From NCBI RefSeq assembly GCF_001436505.1, contig NZ_AYYI01000006.1:1-43098 (forward strand): a stretch of 43,098 nucleotides of DNA, written 5' to 3'. The position numbers and the translations under genes are program-made. Below, piece after piece: positions 36,920-43,098 of this stretch. Each line of letters opens with the position of its first letter. Position 1 is the first letter of the stretch. Below the pieces are notes generated by a model. That model was not told the DNA's origin. It saw nothing but the letters and a program-made list of their open reading frames with translations, and did no database searches. Origin of the DNA: Loigolactobacillus rennini DSM 20253. GTDB taxonomy: Bacteria > Bacillota > Bacilli > Lactobacillales > Lactobacillaceae.

Positions 36920-37594
36920 CTAAGGAATCATGTAACCTTGGCCAGTTTTAGTTTCAATGTAATGTTTTAAACCAGTAGCAGCGATTTTTTTGCGCAGTCG
37001 GTTGATATTAACCGTTAATGTATTATCATCTACAAACCGTTCATCGTGCCATAAACCGCGTAATAATTTTTCGCGGCTAACAATTTGACCATGGTGCTGT
37101 AATAATAGTTGCAGCAATTTATATTCTGTTTTTGATAATTCAATTTGTTGTTCCTTTACTTGCACGCTGCCATCTTGTAAATTGAGAACTAGACCACCAT
37201 GAGCTAATGTATTGCCTGTAGGGTTAGCATAATTATAAGTCCGCCGCAACAAGGCGTTGACTTTTGCCGTTAAAACTTCTAAAGAAAAAGGTTTTGTCAT
37301 GTAGTCGTCACCGCCCATGTTCATTGCCATGACTTTGTCCATGTTAGTGTTACGACTAGAAATAAAAATAATTGGAACTTGCGATACACGGCGAATTTTT
37401 TGGGTCCAATAAAACCCATCATAAACAGGTAGATTGATGTCTAGCAAAACCAGCTGCGGTTTAATGGTTAAAAATTGTTTGAATACTTCGTTAAAATCGG
37501 TCACATCATAAGTCTTTAATTGCCATTGGCTGAGTTTTTCACGAATTAATTCAGTGATGGTTTGATCGTCTTCAACGATAAATACGCTAAACAT
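36920..37594 (-). CDS. OmpR-family response regulator, BceR-like
   Basis: A 224-residue regulator: receiver domain with acidic pocket (EDD at 8-10), phospho-acceptor Asp52 in LLDINLP, the conserved Lys in TKPFS, and a C-terminal winged helix (SKTEYKLLQLLLQHHGQIVSREKLL). AAGGAGA precedes the ATG at 37594. Upstream gene of the regulator-kinase pair; it should activate the divergent ABC operon across the 104-base intergenic region. Confidence 0.92.
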   Translation of the reverse strand: MFSVFIVEDDQTITELIREKLSQWQLKTYDVTDFNEVFKQFLTIKPQLVLLDINLPVYDGFYWTQKIRRVSQVPIIFISSRNTNMDKVMAMNMGGDDYMTKPFSLEVLTAKVNALLRRTYNYANPTGNTLAHGGLVLNLQDGSVQVKEQQIELSKTEYKLLQLLLQHHGQIVSREKLLRGLWHDERFVDDNTLTVNINRLRKKIAATGLKHYIETKTGQGYMIP

Positions 37595-37698
37595 GAAGTT
37601 GTCTCCTTGGAAATATTTTTAGCTTAAGCTTACGCAATTTTAGTAAAAAGTACAACCGTCGTAGGGCGGAATTCTATGCATAAAAAGGGACTGATTAA

Positions 37699-38478
37699 AT
37701 GCCGTTGATTGATGTTCAAGATGTTCATAAAGTTTATGGCCACCGGGCTAATCTGGTCACTGCAGTAGCTGGTGTCAGTTTGCAAGTTTTACAAGGTGAA
37801 TTTGTGGGCATTATGGGGCCTTCAGGAGCAGGAAAAACGACCTTGTTAAACTTGATGTCGACCATTGATCGACCGACTAGCGGTCAGATTTTTTTGAACC
37901 AAAAAAATGTAACCTATATGAAAAACGCAGCACTAGCTAAATTTCGACGTGAACAACTAGGCTTTATTTTTCAAGACTTTAATTTATTGGCGGCCTTAAC
38001 TGTTCGTGAAAATTTGGTGTTACCCTTAACGCTTGCAGGTTATTCTGTTGTGGCTATTAATCAAGCACTGCAAAAAATTGTGGGAATTTTAGGCTTAAAC
38101 TCATTGTTAAACCGTTATCCTGATGATATTTCTCCTGGTCAAAAACAGCGGGTGGCCTGCGGACGTGCAATTATTACTCAGCCCCATTTATTGTTTGCTG
38201 ACGAGCCCACCGGAAGTCTTGATTCTAAAGCAGCCACAGAATTATTGCGTTATTTAACCATTATTAACGCTAAAGCTGGTACAACTGTTGTGATGGTGAC
38301 TCATGATGCGTTTACTGCTAGTTATTGTCGCCGTATTTTGTTTATTAAAGATGGGCAACTTTTTGCAGAAATTGTTCGTCAAGGTAGCCGCCAATCTTTC
38401 TTTCAGCAAGTGATTGATATGCAGGCAACGATTGGTGGGGGAGGTCGAACAAATGGTGCTTCTGCGCCTGGCTTTTAA
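37699..38478 (+). CDS. ABC transporter ATPase, BceA-like
   Basis: A 259-residue ATPase of the MacB/BceA class. Walker A GPSGAGKTTLL, Q-loop FIFQDFNLL, Walker B LLFADEPTGSLDS and the switch His in VMVTHD. The signature reads ISPGQKQR where LSGGQ is usual: the first glycine of GGQ is Pro. The C-terminal 26 bases overlap the permease gene. AAGGGA precedes the ATG. Confidence 0.92.
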   Translation: MPLIDVQDVHKVYGHRANLVTAVAGVSLQVLQGEFVGIMGPSGAGKTTLLNLMSTIDRPTSGQIFLNQKNVTYMKNAALAKFRREQLGFIFQDFNLLAALTVRENLVLPLTLAGYSVVAINQALQKIVGILGLNSLLNRYPDDISPGQKQRVACGRAIITQPHLLFADEPTGSLDSKAATELLRYLTIINAKAGTTVVMVTHDAFTASYCRRILFIKDGQLFAEIVRQGSRQSFFQQVIDMQATIGGGGRTNGASAPGF

Positions 38479-40498
38479 AAATGCACGACAAAATTTTAAT
38501 CGTTATTTTGTTTATGTGTTTGCGTGTGCTTTAGCAATTACCATTTATTTTGCCTTTAATGCACTGGCATTAACACCTTATTTATGGCACACACTTCCAG
38601 ATGCTGAGATGATTAAAAATGGTTTACTGTCGACTAATGCCTTCATTTTAATTTTTATTGTGGCGTTTATGTTTTATGCAAATCTTTTTTTTGTTCAGCA
38701 GCAGCGTCGAGAAATTGCGTTATTTAATTTACTAGGTGTGTCGCGCTGGCGAATCAGTGGTTATTTCTTTTTGGAAAATTTATTGTTAGGTTTATTGTCA
38801 CTCATATTAGGGCTACTTTTAGGGATTTTATTGGCTAAATTATTTGCTCTCTTGTTGGTCAAACTAATTGGTGCATCAATTTCAGTGGGATTGTTGTTTT
38901 CTGGTGCGGCAATTGGGCAAACCATCGGGACCTTTTTATTGGTTTATATTTTTTTGGCACTATTTGATGCTGGTTTAATTGCCCATTATCCGCTGGCAAT
39001 ATTATTTCGACAACCTGTAACGGATAAAGTTGTGCCAATAACTTTCTGGCGGTATTTACTAGGTTTATTAGGCTTGGCTTTATTGGCGAGTGCTTATGGG
39101 ATGGCACAATTCTACACTGAAATTTTGCCGCATTTCAAATTTTTAGGTGCAGCTGCAGCAATAATTGTCCCTTTATTGATTTTAGTGTTTGTGTTAGTAG
39201 GTACTTTTTTGTTTTATCGTTTTTCATTGCTAGCCTTATTAATGCAATTACGCCACTGGTACCGTTTTAGCTACCGTAAAATTCGCTTATTTACTTTGGC
39301 AAACTTAAGTCAGCGATTGCACCGCCATGTCAATATTTCTTGGCTGGTAACAATTTTAGCTGCAATTACACTAACTGTTTTAGGTAGTATTACTATGATT
39401 TATACCGCAAGTTATGACGGTTTAAATACTGATCAGCCGCTGGCATTAACTGTTGATCGACAATTGGCACCTGCAGTAGCACAGCATTTAACTAAGCATC
39501 AGTTGACTGTGCAACAAAAACAACCAGCAACATTTAAAGTGACTGGTGCGCAGTTCAAGTTAGATTCACTACTGGGATTTCATTATGGTGCATTTACAGG
39601 CCCGCTAACTGTGATTAGTCAACAAGACTATCAAGCGGCTCGCCGGTTACAGCCTAATTTACCGGCATTTCGGCTCAATGATCAACAAGTAATTTTACTT
39701 TTGCGTAAACTTGCTTATGCAGGGCAAACTAAACGACAGCAGGTGGTGACACTCCGGTTGACAGCCACAACAGTCAAGCAACTTAAAGTAAAGCAGGTAA
39801 GTGCAGCATTCCCTTATGGTGCTAATAATTATGTCAATGGTACTGGGTTAGTGGTTAGCGATGCGGTATTCCAGCGTTTAAATGCTAATGCACAGACGCA
39901 TTTAATGGCCTTTCAATTTGCGGGCAGTCATCACAGTGAACAGGTAAGCCAGCAGTTGATCGACCGTTACCAGCAACATTATCATTATTTTGATCCTCAA
40001 AAGACAGGACAGCCACCTAAAAACCTCCATACTTTTCAGTTAAGTAAAGTTCATCGTACTACAGCAGCACAGCATAATTTACCCATGTTACAAGCACGGT
40101 ATCCTGCTACTCGCTGGTTACGCACACTGTTTGGTCTGGATTTTTATATCATTGGATTTTTTAGCTTGATTTTCATCATGGCAACGGGGAGCATTATTAT
40201 GTTGAAACAGTTGGCTGAAGCCTCGGGAAAACGGCAGCAGTATGCGCTACTCATTAAACTAGGGATTAGTCAACGTGAAATTAATCATACTATTTATTTA
40301 CAAACTGGCATTGCTTTTTTATTACCGATCACGCTAGGTGTTATCAATGCTTACTTTGCCTTGCACATCCTGAATATTTGGTTAAATCAGTTAGATTTAA
40401 CATTTGCTTATTTATTGGGAGCCATTTATTTAGCTGTCTATATTGTTTATTGGTGGCTAACCGCAAAAATATATTGTCGGATGATCACGCCAACTTAA
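38453..40498 (+). CDS. ABC transporter permease, BceB-like (FtsX domains)
   Basis: A 681-residue permease with about ten membrane segments and one large outside domain (about 345-560) between segments seven and eight, the BceB plan. Such transporters shield lipid II-cycle targets from peptide antibiotics such as bacitracin and lantibiotics, and signal to their kinase. GGAGG at 38440-38444 places the start at the ATG 38453, inside the ATPase gene. Confidence 0.9.
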   Translation: MVLLRLAFKNARQNFNRYFVYVFACALAITIYFAFNALALTPYLWHTLPDAEMIKNGLLSTNAFILIFIVAFMFYANLFFVQQQRREIALFNLLGVSRWRISGYFFLENLLLGLLSLILGLLLGILLAKLFALLLVKLIGASISVGLLFSGAAIGQTIGTFLLVYIFLALFDAGLIAHYPLAILFRQPVTDKVVPITFWRYLLGLLGLALLASAYGMAQFYTEILPHFKFLGAAAAIIVPLLILVFVLVGTFLFYRFSLLALLMQLRHWYRFSYRKIRLFTLANLSQRLHRHVNISWLVTILAAITLTVLGSITMIYTASYDGLNTDQPLALTVDRQLAPAVAQHLTKHQLTVQQKQPATFKVTGAQFKLDSLLGFHYGAFTGPLTVISQQDYQAARRLQPNLPAFRLNDQQVILLLRKLAYAGQTKRQQVVTLRLTATTVKQLKVKQVSAAFPYGANNYVNGTGLVVSDAVFQRLNANAQTHLMAFQFAGSHHSEQVSQQLIDRYQQHYHYFDPQKTGQPPKNLHTFQLSKVHRTTAAQHNLPMLQARYPATRWLRTLFGLDFYIIGFFSLIFIMATGSIIMLKQLAEASGKRQQYALLIKLGISQREINHTIYLQTGIAFLLPITLGVINAYFALHILNIWLNQLDLTFAYLLGAIYLAVYIVYWWLTAKIYCRMITPT

Positions 40499-40543
40499 AA
40501 TTTAATGTCAGTGCATGCTAAATTGTTTATTTAAACGATTATA

Positions 40544-40583
40544 AAAACTAGGCAACTCACTATTGCGTGAGTTGCCTAGTTTT
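40544..40583. terminator. Bidirectional terminator after the permease gene
   Basis: A perfect 17-base-pair stem, 40544-40560 with 40567-40583, loop TATTGC; A- and T-runs are part of the stem ends. Serves the permease and the convergent gene. Confidence 0.92.
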
Positions 40584-40605
40584 ATCGAAAATTTGTGCGT
40601 TAGCG

Positions 40606-41112
40606 TTAGTCTTTTTCAGGAATCGTGTAGTTCGCTTGGTGCAATTGTTGTACGTTCTCGCCTGCATGCATATACGGTTTTAATGTTTGAAAGTCTTTGG
40701 ACTTGCGCCAATTAAAGAAATCGACATCGCGTTGCCAACTTGAAAAAATAATGTATTCAATTTGCGGTGCATCTAGTTTTAAAAGAAATAGTTGGTTTAA
40801 ACCAATAAACCTATGACTATTAACTGAAAGGTCAGCAAAGTTTGTCGTAAAAACCTTAGCTTTATCTGGTGTTGCAAATGTTAAATACGTAAAATTAAAA
40901 AAGCCAGTTAATGCTTTTTGACCGAAATGATAGCGAACTTGATAGGTGAACGGGGAATTAAAAAAAGTGGTGCGATCAGATAAATCCAATAATTGGAAAT
41001 CTGCATCTGCTGCAACAGGTTGCAGCAATAATAAATGCCGTTTAGGTTCGCGTTTTAGATATTGTGTTAAAACATCTTTAGTTCCAAAAGTTGCGATTAC
41101 TTGCCGAGTCAT
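40606..41112 (-). CDS. ABM-fold protein of the HmoB/TRAP group
   Basis: A 168-residue protein. The C-terminal part (about 70-165) looks like an antibiotic biosynthesis monooxygenase domain: FIGLNQLFLLKLDAP, YIIFSSWQRDVDFFNWRKS and DFQTLKPYMHAG. The pattern of an N-terminal extension plus such a domain is seen in B. subtilis HmoB (a haem-degrading enzyme) and staphylococcal TRAP. Whether it binds haem is not clear from the sequence. The start is placed at the ATG 41112 behind AAGGGGTG. Confidence 0.65.
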   Translation of the reverse strand: MTRQVIATFGTKDVLTQYLKREPKRHLLLLQPVAADADFQLLDLSDRTTFFNSPFTYQVRYHFGQKALTGFFNFTYLTFATPDKAKVFTTNFADLSVNSHRFIGLNQLFLLKLDAPQIEYIIFSSWQRDVDFFNWRKSKDFQTLKPYMHAGENVQQLHQANYTIPEKD

Positions 41113-41277
41113 GACACTGACACCCCTTACCATAATTGACATTGTCTACACCTATAGCATAACGCATTTTTAAAGGAATGGGTAATAGAAAACTAGGTTT
41201 GTTAACTAGAAGATCTTTCATTAAAACTGTTATAATAAAGGCGACCAATTTAGTTTGAAAGTGGGGAATTGATGACT

Positions 41278-42018
41278 ATGAAATTAACAGTTCTCGGAAT
41301 GTATGGTGGGTATCCATACCATGATGTGGGAACCAGTGCTTATTTATTGCAAACAGCTAATTATAATTTGTTGTTGGACTGTGGTAGTGGTGCTTTATTA
41401 AGTTTGCAGCATCATTTAGATCCGTTGCAATTAGATGCTGTTTTGTTATCTCATTACCATCATGATCACATTGCGGATGTTGGTGTACTACAGTATTATT
41501 GGCAATTACATCAGGGGCATAAAAAAGAGTCAGTACTGCCGATTTATGGGCATACTGCTGATCCGCTACATTTTGCCGCACTGACGATGCAGGGAATTAC
41601 GCAAGGTAAAGCTTACCAAGCACAGCACAAATCTACCATTGGGCCGTTTGACATCACCTTCTTGCCGACGGTTCATCCTGTTCCTGCTTATGCTATGCGA
41701 ATTGTTGAGCGCGATAGCGGTAAAACATTAGTTTATACTGCTGACACTGCGTATTTTGATGCTTTACCGCAATTTGCGCGCCGTGCCGACTTATTAATTA
41801 CGGACACAAATTTCTTGAAGCGGAAAACAGGTACCATTATGCATATGACAACTACACAATCTGGGTTACTGGCAAAAGATGCAGCAGTTAAAAGTTTATT
41901 AATCAGTCATTTGCCACAAACAGTAGATTTTAAGAAGTTGAAAACAGAAACTGAAGTAGCAACCGGTCCTGATATTCCAGTAACCGTCGCGCAAAAAGAT
42001 TTGCAATTAACACTTTAA
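41278..42018 (+). CDS. Metallo-beta-lactamase-fold hydrolase, YhfI-like
   Basis: A 246-residue protein of the RNase Z-like branch: LTVLGMYGGYP at the start, the metal motif SHYHHDHIAD near residue 62, a histidine in PTVHPVPAY, VYTADTAYF and a late ISHLP. The start ATG 41278 gives the N-terminus usual for the YhfI group; ATG 41272 is also possible. An extended -10 TGTTATAAT lies at 41228-41236. Substrate unknown. Confidence 0.82.
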   Translation: MKLTVLGMYGGYPYHDVGTSAYLLQTANYNLLLDCGSGALLSLQHHLDPLQLDAVLLSHYHHDHIADVGVLQYYWQLHQGHKKESVLPIYGHTADPLHFAALTMQGITQGKAYQAQHKSTIGPFDITFLPTVHPVPAYAMRIVERDSGKTLVYTADTAYFDALPQFARRADLLITDTNFLKRKTGTIMHMTTTQSGLLAKDAAVKSLLISHLPQTVDFKKLKTETEVATGPDIPVTVAQKDLQLTL

Positions 42019-42116
42019 ATAAGCGATAATAAGGTGTAATTTATGTTGATTTGTGGATATTGTAATCAATAGTCAAATTAACTAACATTATATGGTAAGA
42101 AAAAGATGCGCGTTGC

Positions 42117-42144
42117 TTTACAATCAACTGATTTCGGGTACAAT
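42117..42144 (+). promoter_or_regulatory. mecA promoter
   Basis: TTTACA (42117-42122), 16-base spacer, TACAAT (42139-42144), 47 bases before the mecA ATG. Confidence 0.6.
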
Positions 42145-42191
42145 GTACTTGTAGAGCTGTACCTGGATTAAAAAAGCGGGGTGCAATAAAT

Positions 42192-42899
42192 ATGGAAATG
42201 GAACGCATTAATGAAAATACCATTCGCGTTTTACTTGAAAATGAAGATTTATCCGAGCGGGGAATTACAGTATTAGATTTGCTCGGTAATCATAAACAAA
42301 TCGAAAATTTTTTCTATTCAATTCTTGAAGAAGTCGATACAGATCACCAATTCCAGGCTAATGACGCGGTGACCTTTCAGGTATTACCGAATAAGAATGG
42401 CTTGGAATTATTTATTAGTAAAAATGCACCAGGTGGTATGTCTGGCAGTGACTTTACTGAAGATTCCGATGCGGTGTCGGACTACATTAAGCAACAATTA
42501 TTGGAAAATGATGGTGGCAAGGGTAAACAGCGACGGACAACGCTTAAACCTTCTGCAAAGGCTGAAGCTAAAGACGACTATAGCTATTATTTAAATGATC
42601 CAGACACACCAACACGTGAAGTGGTAATTAAACTTCAGGACTTTGAAAATGTGGTGCAATTAGCTAAATTATTACATTTAGATGGTGCAGTTTCTAATTT
42701 ATTTAAATATAAGCGAGCTTATTACCTTCACTTAATTTTCTTTGTTAATGAAACTTCTGAAGCATCAATTAAAGATGAAGTGGCCATTGCTTTAGAATAT
42801 GGCGATCAGACAAATGTGACACCAGATGTATTAGCAGAGTATGGTAAGAAGTTAATGGAAAAATCTGCGCTTGAACTGGTTAGATATTATTTCAAGTAG
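42192..42899 (+). CDS. mecA: Adaptor protein MecA
   Basis: A 235-residue adaptor for ClpC. The N-terminal substrate-binding part (MEMERINENTIRV) and C-terminal ClpC-binding part (about 125-235, EVVIKLQDFENVVQLAKLL) are joined by a charged linker (about 95-125). In Bacillus it targets ComK to ClpCP; in streptococci it targets ComX. Here SigH/ComX is encoded in the same window (26229), though not next to it. GGGGTG precedes the ATG. Confidence 0.94.
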   Translation: MEMERINENTIRVLLENEDLSERGITVLDLLGNHKQIENFFYSILEEVDTDHQFQANDAVTFQVLPNKNGLELFISKNAPGGMSGSDFTEDSDAVSDYIKQQLLENDGGKGKQRRTTLKPSAKAEAKDDYSYYLNDPDTPTREVVIKLQDFENVVQLAKLLHLDGAVSNLFKYKRAYYLHLIFFVNETSEASIKDEVAIALEYGDQTNVTPDVLAEYGKKLMEKSALELVRYYFK

Positions 42900-43000
42900 G
42901 GGTTTAGCGGAATGTTTTGAAAATAAAACTGCCTTAATGCTATGTTAGGGGGATTTTGTTTTCGCATCGTTCCGTTTTTTCTTATGTAATGTTTGATATT

Positions 43001-43041
43001 AAATGCTGTATTCTTTACTAAATAGGGAATACAGCATTTTT
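43001..43041 (+). terminator. Terminator downstream of mecA
   Basis: The 13-base-pair stem AAATGCTGTATTC (43001-43013) with GAATACAGCATTT (43027-43039), then T. A weaker CGGAA/TTCCG hairpin with TTTTTT (42908-42980) lies between mecA and this one. Otherwise nothing is seen from 42900 to the end. Confidence 0.8.
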
Positions 43042-43098
43042 GGGCTCTACAATATCTGTTGTTGGTAATAGATTTATCTATTATTGATGGCAGATTTT

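Noticed and set aside
1-43098. Mobile elements, CRISPR arrays, tRNA or rRNA genes
   Set aside because: No transposase, integrase or phage motif, no regularly spaced repeats and no tRNA or rRNA sequence was recognised in any part of the window.

Overview
The window reads as chromosomal DNA of a low-GC Firmicute, most likely a lactic acid bacterium of the family Lactobacillaceae. Pointers are a malolactic enzyme locus (mleR-mleS-mleP), aminopeptidase C, a CopY-controlled copper locus, a class III ribonucleotide reductase, MecA, a YacL-type PIN/TRAM protein, and a radA-yacL-gltX-cysS-mrnC-rlmB-yacP-sigH block without disA, ispD, ispF or cysE. Genus is not claimed. I saw no rRNA, tRNA, CRISPR array, transposase or phage gene.

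Layout. (a) 1-5060: an apparent operon of two nitrogenase component 1-like proteins (overlapping ATGA) and two tandem paralogous metal/siderophore-type substrate-binding lipoproteins, closed by a strong terminator. This is the most unusual part of the window: there is no nitrogenase structural context here, no permease or ATPase, and no NifH-like reductase, so the rest may lie upstream or elsewhere. (b) 5061-6271: a 350-base gap, then a membrane-anchored SH3b plus Amidase_3 cell-wall amidase. (c) 6288-9958: divergent mleR / mleS-mleP for malate decarboxylation to lactate, with a palindrome over the promoter. (d) 10001-15354: fabH-accB-accC-accD-accA, a reduced fatty-acid initiation/carboxylase operon without acp, fabD, fabG, fabF or fabZ, followed by a second AEC-family carrier. 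(e) 15401-17862: a phosphoglycerate mutase, then convergent pepC and a small GNAT protein.

(f) 18053-26804: dut-radA-yacL, gltX, then a cysteine T-box leader controlling cysS-mrnC-rlmB-yacP, then sigH. This is the conserved housekeeping block known from Bacillus, but it breaks after sigH, where rpmG-secE-nusG would be expected. (g) 27239-32726: copper resistance: copY, a CPH-type ATPase with a Met/His-rich N-terminus, a CPC-type CopA with two metal-binding domains, and copZ, with three cop boxes. (h) 32834-35765: nrdD-nrdG behind two NrdR boxes. (i) 35851-40498: a Bce-type peptide-antibiotic sensing and detoxification module (kinase and regulator on the minus strand, divergent from ABC ATPase and permease). 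(j) 40606-42899: an ABM-fold protein related to the HmoB/TRAP group, a metallo-beta-lactamase-fold hydrolase, and mecA.

Start sites were moved inward from the longest open frame wherever a Shine-Dalgarno sequence or family length pointed to a later start. All family calls come from reading motifs by eye; no database search was run.
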